Source of the DNA: Hymenobacter psychrophilus
GTDB taxonomy: Bacteria > Bacteroidota > Bacteroidia > Cytophagales > Hymenobacteraceae
DNA: 64,000 nt
Assembly (NCBI RefSeq): GCF_900107135.1
Contig: NZ_FNOV01000012.1
Span: forward strand, 62,001 to 126,000
Direction of reading: 5' to 3'
A program made the translations under genes and the position numbers. Under the pieces are notes generated by a model, which saw nothing but the letters and a program-made list of their open reading frames with translations, had not been told where the DNA came from and made no database searches. Shown in pieces: positions 40,554 through 49,364 of the stretch; position 1 is the stretch's first letter; every line of letters begins with the position of its first letter.

Positions 40554-42689
40554 CTACATCGGTGTAACAACCGGGCCGCTGGGCTCCATGGGCGAACTAC
40601 CGGTCCCCTCGTTGCCTTGGTCTATGCCAGGCAGATTCAGATCGGGCAAGTCGTTATCCAAGGGCAGTGGGTGTTCCTGCTTCCGCTCGCTTAGGGTTTC
40701 CGAGCGGTCGGTACCGGCCATGTGGGCCTGGTAGCTGGTCTGGGTGTCGTAGGGGCGCGGGCCCACCAGGCGTTGCAGGTCGTCCTGGAGTAGCACTTCC
40801 TTTTCCAGCAATTCCTTGGCAATTACCTCCAACTCGTGGCGGCGTTCGGTCAGCAACTCTTTGGTCCGGACATAAGCCTGGGCAATGATGGTGCGAACCT
40901 CCTCGTCAATCATCTGCGAAGTAGCCTCCGAGTAGGGCTTGGTGAAACCGTAATCACTCTGGCTCTTCGAGTCGTAGAACGAAACGTTGCCCAGCTTTTC
41001 GTTCATGCCATACATGGTTACGATGCTGTAGGCCACTTTCGTAATGCGCTCCAGATCACTCAACGCACCGGTCGAAATCTTACCGAATACCAGTTCCTCG
41101 GCAGCCCGGCCACCCAGCGTCATGCACATTTCGTCCATGAGCTGCTCAGTGTTATAAAGGAACTGCTCGCGGGGCAGGTACTGCGCGTAGCCTAGTGCGG
41201 CCACGCCGCGGGGCACAATGCTCACCTTTACCAACGGGTCGGCGTGCTCCAAAAACCAGCCGGCTACGGCGTGGCCGGCCTCGTGGTAGGCCACAATGCG
41301 CTTCTCACCGGGGCTGATAATCTTATTTTTCTTCTCCAAGCCTCCAATCACACGGTCAACTGCATCGGTGAAGTCCTGCATGGTCACCATCTTCTTGTCG
41401 CGGCGGGCGGCAATGAGGGCGGCTTCGTTGCAGACGTTGGCAATTTCGGCGCCGGCAAAACCAGGCGTCATGGCCGCCAGCTTCCGGTCGTCCACATCGG
41501 GGCCCAGCGTTAGGGGCTTGAGGTGAACATTGAAAATCTGGGTGCGCCCGTTAATGTCGGGCTTGTCGATGCTGATCTGACGGTCGAAGCGGCCGGGACG
41601 CAGCAGGGCCGCGTCGAGCGTGTCGGGACGGTTGGTAGCGGCCAGAATGATGACGCCGGAATCGGTACCGAAGCCATCCATTTCTACCAGCAGCGAGTTG
41701 AGCGTGTTTTCGCGCTCATCGTTGCCACCGGGCGTGTTGCCGCGGCTGCGGCTGCGGCCAATAGCATCAATCTCATCAATGAAGATGATGCAGGGCGCCT
41801 TAAGCTTGGCCTGTTTGAACAGGTCGCGCACCCGGGCTGCACCCACGCCCACGAACATTTCTACGAAATCGGAGCCCGACAGCGAGAAGAACGGCACATC
41901 GGCTTCGCCGGCTACGGCTTTGGCCAGCAATGTTTTGCCGGTACCGGGAGGGCCAATCAGCAACGCCCCTTTCGGAATTTTGCCGCCTAACACGGTGAAC
42001 TTCGAAGGGTTTTTGAGGAACTCTACAATCTCTTCTACTTCCTCCTTGGCTTCTTCGAGACCAGCCACGTCCTTGAACGTGATTTTCACCTTGTCGCCAC
42101 CCTCAAACAGGGCAGCACGGCTCTTGCCGATGTTGAAAATCTGACCACCGGGTCCGCCGGCTCCGCTCATGCGGCGCATCAGGAACCAGAAGCCCACGAA
42201 AAGCAGGATCATGAACCCCCAGGTGCCGAGGAAATCGCCAAAGCCCCGCTCCTCCGATACCTTCAGGCCAACCTGCCGGTCGGTGGGCAGCGTCGCCTGT
42301 AGCTTGTCGAGGTCTTCCTTAAACACTTTGCCTTCGACCACGCGGAACGCAAACTGCGGGCCGTTGGCCGATACGCCCGCCCCTGGCAGCGCCAGAGGGC
42401 TACGCTGGGTGTTCAGGCGTCTGCTATACTCAGGCTTCTGCAGGGCCTCCTTCTTGAGGCTTACCTGCACTTCCCGGTCGTTGACGAGCGATACCTCCGA
42501 CACGTCGCCGGCCGTAAGCATCTGCTCAAAATCGCGCTGCTTAATTTCTACCAGCCGGCTGCCGCCGGAAAAATAGACCATCCCGAGGATGAGCGCCACC
42601 AACCCTGAGAGGACCCACAACTGCATACCGGGCTTGGGGGCCGGGTTGGGCAGGGGAGATTTTTTCTTTTTGGGCGTCGTATCAGACAT
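40554..42689 (-). CDS. ftsH: ATP-dependent zinc metalloprotease FtsH
   Basis: 711 residues. Basic start, transmembrane helix at about 23-41, periplasmic domain, second helix near 150-170 (WGFMILLFVGFWFLMRRM), AAA+ module with Walker A GPPGTGKT (about 248), Walker B IIFIDEIDAIG, SRH NRPDTLDAALLRPGRFDRQ, and M41 protease zinc site HEAGH (about 468). The hexamer degrades membrane and short-lived proteins, including LpxC in Gram-negatives. Long acidic C-terminus. The ftsH-rsfS-birA block is conserved in Bacteroidota. Confidence 0.97.
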   Translation of the reverse strand: MSDTTPKKKKSPLPNPAPKPGMQLWVLSGLVALILGMVYFSGGSRLVEIKQRDFEQMLTAGDVSEVSLVNDREVQVSLKKEALQKPEYSRRLNTQRSPLALPGAGVSANGPQFAFRVVEGKVFKEDLDKLQATLPTDRQVGLKVSEERGFGDFLGTWGFMILLFVGFWFLMRRMSGAGGPGGQIFNIGKSRAALFEGGDKVKITFKDVAGLEEAKEEVEEIVEFLKNPSKFTVLGGKIPKGALLIGPPGTGKTLLAKAVAGEADVPFFSLSGSDFVEMFVGVGAARVRDLFKQAKLKAPCIIFIDEIDAIGRSRSRGNTPGGNDERENTLNSLLVEMDGFGTDSGVIILAATNRPDTLDAALLRPGRFDRQISIDKPDINGRTQIFNVHLKPLTLGPDVDDRKLAAMTPGFAGAEIANVCNEAALIAARRDKKMVTMQDFTDAVDRVIGGLEKKNKIISPGEKRIVAYHEAGHAVAGWFLEHADPLVKVSIVPRGVAALGYAQYLPREQFLYNTEQLMDEMCMTLGGRAAEELVFGKISTGALSDLERITKVAYSIVTMYGMNEKLGNVSFYDSKSQSDYGFTKPYSEATSQMIDEEVRTIIAQAYVRTKELLTERRHELEVIAKELLEKEVLLQDDLQRLVGPRPYDTQTSYQAHMAGTDRSETLSERKQEHPLPLDNDLPDLNLPGIDQGNEGTGSSPMEPSGPVVTPM

Positions 42690-42749
42690 GAATTGCTAAG
42701 TAAATATGGAGTACAGGTTGGGGGTCGGCAGCAAATAGCTGGTTGTAAG

Positions 42750-42803
42750 TAGGGAGATGATGTTCTGCCTGCAGAAGCAGACCAATAGAACGTCATCTCC
42801 CTA
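42750..42803. terminator. Hairpin between rsfS and ftsH
   Basis: 42750-42766 pairs with 42787-42803 (17 bp, one G-U) around a loop with a small CTGC/GCAG stem. No T-run on the minus strand; could be a processing site or leaky terminator separating rsfS from ftsH. Confidence 0.5.
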
Positions 42804-42852
42804 TTTAGTACCGCGTATTCGTTACCAGCCTAATGACACTGCAACCCGCCAT

Positions 42853-43245
42853 TTAGTTTGCCGTGGCGGAGGCTTCTTCCTCCACATGGGTAATGTCGGC
42901 GTCGCCCCACAGCTCCTCGAGCGCGTAGAACTTGCGCCGGTCGCGCAGGAATACGTGCACCACTACATCGACGTAGTCGAGCAATACCCACTCGCGGTTG
43001 GTGCGGCCTTCCGTCTGCCAGGGGTTCTGGCCGGTGAGCTTTTCCACTTCTTCTTCCACCGAGCGGGCAATGGCCTCGATCTGCGTATCAGAAGAGGCCG
43101 AGCAGATAACAAAGTAATCGGCTACGGCATTCTTAAGTTCTTTGAGGTTGAGCACCACGATATCGGACGCCTTTTTCTCCTGCATGCCGCTAACGACAAC
43201 TTCTGCCAACTTGTCCGAATCCTGTCGAACTGAGGTACTTTTCAT
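42853..43245 (-). CDS. rsfS: Ribosome silencing factor RsfS
   Basis: 130 residues of the Iojap/RsfS family: DIVVLNLKELKNAVADYFVICSASSDTQIEAIARSVEEEVEK then NREWVLLDYVDVVVHVFLRDRRKFYALEELWGDAD, the standard signature. Binds uL14 and blocks subunit joining in stationary phase. ATG 43245 chosen; the longer frame overlaps the divergent birA. A short C-terminal tail extends beyond the core. Divergent from birA with only 42 bases between starts. Confidence 0.95.
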   Translation of the reverse strand: MKSTSVRQDSDKLAEVVVSGMQEKKASDIVVLNLKELKNAVADYFVICSASSDTQIEAIARSVEEEVEKLTGQNPWQTEGRTNREWVLLDYVDVVVHVFLRDRRKFYALEELWGDADITHVEEEASATAN

Positions 43246-43287
43246 AGGGTCTTGGTAGGTTTGACTAGCACAAAGTACGAAAAACAG

Positions 43288-44049
43288 ATGGCGGCACCTT
43301 CCCCCCAAACGCTCTTCACGGGCCAACAGCTTGTCTGGCTGCCCGAATGCGGCTCCACAAACTCGGAAGCGCAACTACTAGCAGGCCAAAACCGGGCCAC
43401 GGATGGCTGCTGCGTGATTACCGACAAACAGACCGCCGGCCGGGGCCAGCGGGGCAACCAGTGGGAGGCCGCACCCGGTGAAAACCTGACGCTATCGGTG
43501 GTCTGGAAACCAACCTTTCTGCCCGCCGCCGACCAGTTCCTGCTCAGCCAGGCCGTGGCCCTGGCCGTGCACGACTGGCTAGGTGCCCTGCTGGGCCCCA
43601 CGCCCGCGCTCCGGGTAAAGTGGCCCAACGACCTGTATTATGGCTCACAGAAGCTGGGCGGAATTCTCATTGAGAATACGCTTAGCGGCCCAAAAATTCA
43701 GCACAGCATCGTCGGAATTGGCCTCAACGTTAATCAGCAGCATTTTGGGGTAACTACTGCTACCTCCCTGAGCCGGCTCACGGGTAGAACGTACTCGCTG
43801 CTGACGCTGGCCGAGCGCCTGCTCGAAAGTTTAGAGCGTCGGTACCTGCAGCTGCGCGCCGGCCGGATACGCGAGCTACGCACCGACTATTTGGCAGTGC
43901 TGTACCGTTTTGAGGAGGAACACGACTACGAAGCCGATGGCCAACGGCTGCGCGGACGCATCGTAGGCGTGGATGCAGCTGGCCGGCTGGCACTGGAAAC
44001 CGGCGGGCAGATGCGCCATTTTGACTTAAAGCAAATCCGGTATCTGTAG
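43288..44049 (+). CDS. birA: Biotin--[acetyl-CoA-carboxylase] ligase
   Basis: 253 residues. Catalytic core with the biotin-binding loop GRGQRGNQW (in TDKQTAGRGQRG), KWPNDLYYGSQKLGGILIE, and GIGLNVNQ, then the small C-terminal SH3-like domain. There is no N-terminal winged-helix, so this is a ligase only and not a repressor. It biotinylates the carrier protein (AccB) of acetyl-CoA carboxylase; AccD of the same enzyme is at 7538. Start at ATG 43288; a TTG frame 36 bases upstream would overlap the rsfS promoter. Confidence 0.95.
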   Translation: MAAPSPQTLFTGQQLVWLPECGSTNSEAQLLAGQNRATDGCCVITDKQTAGRGQRGNQWEAAPGENLTLSVVWKPTFLPAADQFLLSQAVALAVHDWLGALLGPTPALRVKWPNDLYYGSQKLGGILIENTLSGPKIQHSIVGIGLNVNQQHFGVTTATSLSRLTGRTYSLLTLAERLLESLERRYLQLRAGRIRELRTDYLAVLYRFEEEHDYEADGQRLRGRIVGVDAAGRLALETGGQMRHFDLKQIRYL

Positions 44050-44328
44050 TTTAGCATGAAACACTACTACTACCTGCGGCTCTGGCGCAGGTTCCAAAGT
44101 AATTATTTTTTTTACGCAGACAGCAGTCTATAAACCAACTATTTACGTACCTTGAAGCCCGGGGCGTTAAACCACGGGCAACCAATGGCTTCCAAGCTGT
44201 ATCTGCACCCTGACTACCAGCCGCCAACCGGGTGGGCACGGTAGTTGCAAATTGCCGCTCTGGCTGCTTGAAACAGCTTTTATCCGGGTCTTATTGTCCG
44301 GCTCCATCCCTACGCTCCGCTGAATGTC

Positions 44329-44736
44329 ATGAAATTTACTCCTCGGTTTTTCACTTTCCTGCTGCTGATTCTGTGGCAATTGCCGTTGCTGGCCGCTGCT
44401 AGTTATGCGCCGCCCGCTCTGGCCAAAAGCCAGAACCCGGCCGCCGGGGTGCCTACGCTGGCAGCCCGCATGCTGACCCCAACCTTTTCGCTGGCTCCTA
44501 ATCCGGCTCACGGCCTCGTTACGCTCTCAATGAGTCAGTTCGCGGTTGGCACCGAATACCGGCTGCGCCTGAGTAACATTATCGGCCGCGAGGTGCGTAC
44601 CGTGGCCCTACGCCCCGAAGCCGCCGACCGTGGCATGGCCCTGAATCTGGCTGACCTGCCCTCCGGCATGTACTTCTACAGCCTGCTGCAGAACGAAAAG
44701 GTGGTTTCGACCAAGCGGCTGGTACTCCAGAACTAA
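44329..44736 (+). CDS. Small secreted protein that is nearly only a T9SS type A sorting domain
   Basis: 135 residues: signal peptide (MKFTPRFFTFLLLILWQLPLLAAA), a 25-residue linker, and a type A C-terminal sorting domain (FSLAPNPAHGLVTLSM, LRLSNIIGREVRTV, LADLPSGMYFYSLLQ, KRLVLQN). A sorting domain normally directs a large cargo through the type IX secretion system; here no cargo domain exists. It is followed by its own terminator and has a TACCTTGA -7-like box near 44148. It could be a decoy, a surface anchor subunit or a degenerate remnant. Confidence 0.85.
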   Translation: MKFTPRFFTFLLLILWQLPLLAAASYAPPALAKSQNPAAGVPTLAARMLTPTFSLAPNPAHGLVTLSMSQFAVGTEYRLRLSNIIGREVRTVALRPEAADRGMALNLADLPSGMYFYSLLQNEKVVSTKRLVLQN

Positions 44737-44796
44737 TTTTCAAGGCTGTCCGCTTATGCTCAAACGAAAAGCCAACGGCTATCCGTAATTAACCCG

Positions 44797-44826
44797 AGCC
44801 CTCGCCCCTACCGGCGGGGGCTTTGT
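44797..44826 (+). terminator. Terminator of the T9SS tail protein gene
   Basis: AGCCCTCGCC pairs with GGCGGGGGCT (one G-U) with a loop of six, followed by TTTGTGCTTTT. Confidence 0.7.
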
Positions 44827-44934
44827 GCTTTTGGGCGGGTTGAGTTTGGGGGTTGCGAAGGGGTGATTTCGGGAGTTGGTTGAAGTTGGTGCGGGCGTTG
44901 GTTGATTTGGGAATGCGGCTCGGTACTTATTGGC

Positions 44935-44942
44935 TACTTTTG
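44935..44942 (+). promoter_or_regulatory. -7 promoter element (TACTTTTG) for the DUF2723 gene
   Basis: Exact TAnnTTTG 70 bases before ATG 45012; a TTTG at 44906 gives 25 bases spacing, longer than the consensus. Confidence 0.4.
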
Positions 44943-45011
44943 AACTTTCGCTGACCTGCTTTCCCGATTTCCCCGCCCTTGTGCAAGCGGCGGCCCTCTC
45001 TCACTACCTAT

Positions 45012-48011
45012 ATGCGGAGTTACAAAAGCCTGAATAACCTCGTGGGCTGGCTGGTATTTGCCCTGGCCACCGTCGTTTTCCTGATGACCCTGGAGCCCAC
45101 GGCTTCGTTCTGGGACTGCGGCGAGTTCATTGCCTGCTCCTACAAGCTGCTGGTGCCCCACCCACCCGGCGCGCCCACCTTCCTGCTGCTGGGCCGGCTG
45201 TTTTCCATGCTCAGCTTCGGCGACGTAACTAAGGTGTCGATACTGGTGAACGCGCTGTCGGCGCTTAGTTCCTCCTTCACGGTGCTGTTTCTATTCTGGA
45301 TCATCACCATGCTGGCCAAGAAGCTCGTTATGCATCGCCCCGGCACGCACGACGACCGGGCACTCGAGCCCACGCTTGGGCAGACGTTGCTGATCATGGG
45401 GGCGGGTGCCGTAGGTGCACTGGCCTACGCCTTCTCCGACTCGTTCTGGTTCAATGCCGAAGAGGCCGAGGTGTACGCCATGTCGTCGCTGTGTACGGCG
45501 GCGGTGGTGTGGCTGATGCTGAAGTGGGAAAACCGCGCCGACGAGTCTGATTCGGACCGCTGGCTGGTGCTCATTGCCTACGTTATCGGCTTGAGCATCG
45601 GGGTTCACTTGCTGAACCTGCTGGCCATTCCGGCGCTGGGCTTCATTTATTACTACCGCCGCACCCAGAACCCTACTATGTGGGGCGGGGTGGCCACACT
45701 GGCCATCAGCAGCGTGATTGTGGGTTTGATTCTGGCCGGCATTATTCCGGGCCTGCCCACGCTGGCGGGCGCCTTCGAGGTGTTCTTCGTAAACACCGTG
45801 GGCCTGCCCTTCAACTGGGGCATTGTAATTTTCCTACTGCTGTTCGTGGGCCTGATCTGGTTCGGATTCCGGCAGTCGTTCCAGCGCCGCAACCGGCTGC
45901 TGAACACCGTAATGTTGGGCTTCGTGTTCATTCTGATCGGCTATTCGAGCTACCTGATTGTGCCCATCCGCAGCTCCTACCACCCCACCATCAACGAAAA
46001 CAACCCCGAGGACGTGCTCTCGTTTGTGAGCTACCTCAAGCGCGAGCAGTACGGCGACCGGCCGCTGCTCTACGGCCCCCAACTCAACGCCCAGCCGACG
46101 GCCCAAACCGAGGGCGCCCCGCGCTACGTGCGCCAGGGCGACAAGTACGTGGTGGCCGAATACCGCCCGGTGCTGGAATACCGCGCCGAGGATAAAATGC
46201 TGCTCCCGCGCATTTACAGCCCCGATCCGCTGCACGTATACAACTACCAGAAGTGGGTAGACGGCATTCAGAAGGACGTGAAGCCGACGATGGGTCAGAA
46301 CCTGGCCTTCCTGTTCCGCTACCAGATGGGCCACATGTTCTGGCGCTACTTTATGTGGAACTACGTGGGCCGCGAGGGCGACCTGCAGCAGTCGGGCATT
46401 CTGTGGGGCAGCGCCGATGGCAATGGCCTGCCGGCCCGGGTAGCCGACAGCCCGGCCCGCAACGCTTTCTTCGCCCTGCCGCTGATTCTGGGCCTGTTGG
46501 GCCTGTTTTTCCACATCCGCCGCGACGGCCGCAACGCCTTTATCGTGGGCCTGCTGTTCCTGTTCACGGGCCTGGCCATCGTGCTCTACCTTAATCAGCC
46601 CCCCATCGAGCCCCGCGAGCGGGACTACACCTTTGCGGGAGCCACCTTTGCTTTCGCCATCTGGATTGGCCTGGGTGTGCTGGCCCTGGCCGAGCTGCTC
46701 CAATCCGTGCTTAAGGCCGATACCACCCGCGCCGGCGTGGTGACGCTGGCCGGCCTGGTAGTACCGGGCATTATGGTGACCCAGGGCTGGGACGACCACG
46801 ACCGCTCTGACCGTTACCTGTCGGTCGATTCGGCCAAGAACCTGCTGAACTCCTGCGCCCCGAACGCCATTCTGTTCACCAACGGCGACAACGACACCTT
46901 CCCGCTTTGGTACGCCCAGGAGGTGGAGGGCATCCGCACCGATGTGCGCGTGGCCGTACTCAGCTACCTGAACACCGACTGGTACATCGACCAGATGAAG
47001 CGCCGCTCCTATAAATCGGAGCCGCTGCCGATTTCGATGGAAAACAAGGACTACAAGCAGGGCACCAACGACTACCTGCCCTACGCCGAAAACCCGGCCG
47101 TGCCGGCCGTGGATGTCCGCCAGTTTATGCAGCTCGTGGCAGCTAATAGCCCCCTGCTGCAGGTGAGCTACGGCGACGGCAAAAACCTGCTTTCCTTTCC
47201 CTCACGCAACTTCTACCTGCCCATCGATACGGCGGCCGTGGCCAAATCGGGCCTCTTGCCGGCCGACCGGCGCAAGCAGCTGGTACCGCAGATGGAATGG
47301 AACGTGGGCAAGAGTGCCATCGAGAAGAAAAGTCTCGTTATTCTGGACATTCTGGCTACCAACAACTGGAAGCGGCCGGTATACTTCTCGAGTACCGTCG
47401 ACTCGCGCGACTTTATGGGCCTGCAGCCCTACTTCCAGCTGGAGGGCATGGCCTACCGCATTCTGCCGGCCCGCGACCCCAACTACGACCCCAAAAACGG
47501 CTCTGCCAACGAGGGCTATGTGGAAACGGGCCTGATGTACGAGAAGCTGATGAAGACCTTCGCTTACCGTGGCCTCGACAACCCCGGCATTTTCTACGAC
47601 GAAAACAACCTGCGCTTCCCGGCCAACTACCGCGACAAATTCTCGCGCTTAGCCGACGCGCTGCTGATTCAGGGCGATAAAGTGCGGGCCAGGCAGGTGC
47701 TCAATAAAATGTTCGAGGTAATGCCCGATAAAGCCATTCCCTACGATTATTATGTACCCCAGTTCATTCCGGCGCTGATAGCGGTGGGCGAGCAGCAGCG
47801 GGCCAACGAAATTATGGATACCATGACCAACCGCGCCGAGCGGGGCCTGGCTTACTACAGCACCCACAACCAGGCCCTGTTCGATCAGGAATTCAACACC
47901 TACCTGATGACGCTCAACAGCATCGGGCGCGCCGCCGAGGAAATTGGCGACCAAAAACGGGCCGAGCGGGCCATTCGACTCTTGCAGCAATACTATACTC
48001 CGCGCCAGTAG
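45012..48011 (+). CDS. DUF2723 membrane protein, putative protein O-mannosyltransferase
   Basis: 999 residues. The DUF2723 start is clear: NLVGWLVFALATVVFLMTLEPTASFWDCGEFIACSYKLLVPHPPGAPTF, followed by about ten transmembrane helices to about residue 570 and a large C-terminal soluble domain. DUF2723 is related to GT-C glycosyltransferases such as TMEM260, an O-mannosyltransferase in vertebrates; Bacteroidota use O-mannosyl-type glycosylation of periplasmic proteins at D-S/T motifs. The FWDCGEF acidic residues would be the GT-C catalytic loop. Function inferred. ManC and a GT2 enzyme elsewhere in the window fit a mannose pathway. Start ATG 45012; TTG at 44979 rejected. Confidence 0.9.
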   Translation: MRSYKSLNNLVGWLVFALATVVFLMTLEPTASFWDCGEFIACSYKLLVPHPPGAPTFLLLGRLFSMLSFGDVTKVSILVNALSALSSSFTVLFLFWIITMLAKKLVMHRPGTHDDRALEPTLGQTLLIMGAGAVGALAYAFSDSFWFNAEEAEVYAMSSLCTAAVVWLMLKWENRADESDSDRWLVLIAYVIGLSIGVHLLNLLAIPALGFIYYYRRTQNPTMWGGVATLAISSVIVGLILAGIIPGLPTLAGAFEVFFVNTVGLPFNWGIVIFLLLFVGLIWFGFRQSFQRRNRLLNTVMLGFVFILIGYSSYLIVPIRSSYHPTINENNPEDVLSFVSYLKREQYGDRPLLYGPQLNAQPTAQTEGAPRYVRQGDKYVVAEYRPVLEYRAEDKMLLPRIYSPDPLHVYNYQKWVDGIQKDVKPTMGQNLAFLFRYQMGHMFWRYFMWNYVGREGDLQQSGILWGSADGNGLPARVADSPARNAFFALPLILGLLGLFFHIRRDGRNAFIVGLLFLFTGLAIVLYLNQPPIEPRERDYTFAGATFAFAIWIGLGVLALAELLQSVLKADTTRAGVVTLAGLVVPGIMVTQGWDDHDRSDRYLSVDSAKNLLNSCAPNAILFTNGDNDTFPLWYAQEVEGIRTDVRVAVLSYLNTDWYIDQMKRRSYKSEPLPISMENKDYKQGTNDYLPYAENPAVPAVDVRQFMQLVAANSPLLQVSYGDGKNLLSFPSRNFYLPIDTAAVAKSGLLPADRRKQLVPQMEWNVGKSAIEKKSLVILDILATNNWKRPVYFSSTVDSRDFMGLQPYFQLEGMAYRILPARDPNYDPKNGSANEGYVETGLMYEKLMKTFAYRGLDNPGIFYDENNLRFPANYRDKFSRLADALLIQGDKVRARQVLNKMFEVMPDKAIPYDYYVPQFIPALIAVGEQQRANEIMDTMTNRAERGLAYYSTHNQALFDQEFNTYLMTLNSIGRAAEEIGDQKRAERAIRLLQQYYTPRQ

Positions 48012-48030
48012 TGCACGGTTTTTGAGCGGT

Positions 48031-48066
48031 GAAGCCGGCTCCGGGAACGGGGCCGGCTTTTTTTTA
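48031..48066 (+). terminator. Terminator of the DUF2723 gene
   Basis: AGCCGGC pairs with GCCGGCT, followed by eight T. Confidence 0.85.
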
Positions 48067-48098
48067 GCTGTTAGCTGACAGCTATTAGCTTGCAGCTG
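48064..48098. repeat. AGCTGTTAGCT-type repeat after the DUF2723 gene
   Basis: AGCTGTTAGCTGACAGCTATTAGCTTGCAGCTG: iterated AGCT every six to seven bases. Same family as at 13.9, 33.8 and 58.9 kb. Confidence 0.6.
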
Positions 48099-48149
48099 CG
48101 TTCATATAAAGAGAAGCAAATTGTCAACTGCTACCATTTTATCCTGCTT

Positions 48150-49364
48150 ATGAAAAACCTGACCTCCCTTCTACTGCTGCTGTTGACTTTGCTTATTGCG
48201 GGGCCGTTGCAGGCCGCCCCGCGCCGCGACTTTGCCAGCCAGTACCGGCCAGGGCTTACTATTGAAGTGGATACCCGCCGCGAGGGCGACAGCCTGCGCG
48301 TGTACCTGCGGTTTCCAAACCGGAATGCGCTGCGGCGTGGGTTTCCGCTGCACGTGATGGGTTGGGCCGATTTCAATGCCCGCAAACCCAGCTGGCAGGA
48401 TACTGTGCGCCGGACAACCCGCCAGCAGCTACCCAGCGGCGACGCGGCCCTGCTCAACTTTGCGCTGCCACTGAGCCGCTTAGCAGGGACGCAGGCCCTG
48501 AGCATGGCCATCGGGCCGGCCGAGGATGCACTGAGCGGCGACGCGGCCTGGCTGCGCCTGACGCCGGAGAACCTCAACCGCAGCTTTGTGTTGCTCGACT
48601 CAATGAGCCAGCCGCTGATGCGCCGCTACGTGCGGGCCCGGGAGGTGTTTGGCGTGGCAGCCTACGCCCCCGGCCAAACCCTGAATGTGTACCGCTACCC
48701 GCTAAGCTCGCTGGCCGCGGCGCCACCTATGGCGTCTACCAACATTCTGGGCCAGCAGCCGCGCACGCTGGGGCTTCAGGATTCGGCCCGCTTCAACGCC
48801 GACCAGCTGTTGCGGTTGCCCGTGGGCCTGTACCTGCTGCGCCTGGGCAACCGGGGGCCGCAACTGGGGCTGCTGGTAGAAGAAAATCAGTTTCCCAAGC
48901 TCACCTCGGCCGACGAACTGATTGCCCCGCTGATTTACGTTTCGACTTCGCAGGAGCGGCAGAAGCTGTTTGATGCCCCCGACCCCAAAAAGGCGGTTGA
49001 CTATTTCTGGCTCGGCGTAGCCAACGACGACCAGGACCAGGCGCGCCAGCTGATTCGCATGTTTTATGGCCGGGTGATAACGGCCAACCAATTTTTTACG
49101 GCTCACAAAGCCGGTTGGCTTACCGACCGCGGCATGCTGTACGTGGTGCTGGGGCCTCCCGAAACCGTATATCGCAACGGCAACGAGGAGCGGTGGGTGT
49201 ACCGTGGCGGCCAGTCGCAGGTGGGCACGTTTATCTTCCGCGCCAAACCCAGTACCTTTGCGGCTGACAACTATGAACTGGTGCGCCGTCCTGAGCATGA
49301 ATATCTCTGGTATGCCGCCGTGGAGCAATGGAGAAAAGGACGAACCGCCCAGCCCGGCCGCTAA
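48150..49364 (+). CDS. GWxTD domain-containing protein
   Basis: 404 residues. Signal peptide (MKNLTSLLLLLLTLLIAGPLQA). The C-terminal domain has the family motif GWLTDRGMLYVVLGPPETVYRNGNEERWVY, in which GWxTD occurs at residues about 323-327. The GWxTD family is found mainly in Bacteroidota/Acidobacteria secreted proteins with no assigned enzymatic function. A basic, Arg-rich C-terminus follows. Its last 37 bases overlap the rlmB start, so the two are translationally linked. Confidence 0.85.
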   Translation: MKNLTSLLLLLLTLLIAGPLQAAPRRDFASQYRPGLTIEVDTRREGDSLRVYLRFPNRNALRRGFPLHVMGWADFNARKPSWQDTVRRTTRQQLPSGDAALLNFALPLSRLAGTQALSMAIGPAEDALSGDAAWLRLTPENLNRSFVLLDSMSQPLMRRYVRAREVFGVAAYAPGQTLNVYRYPLSSLAAAPPMASTNILGQQPRTLGLQDSARFNADQLLRLPVGLYLLRLGNRGPQLGLLVEENQFPKLTSADELIAPLIYVSTSQERQKLFDAPDPKKAVDYFWLGVANDDQDQARQLIRMFYGRVITANQFFTAHKAGWLTDRGMLYVVLGPPETVYRNGNEERWVYRGGQSQVGTFIFRAKPSTFAADNYELVRRPEHEYLWYAAVEQWRKGRTAQPGR

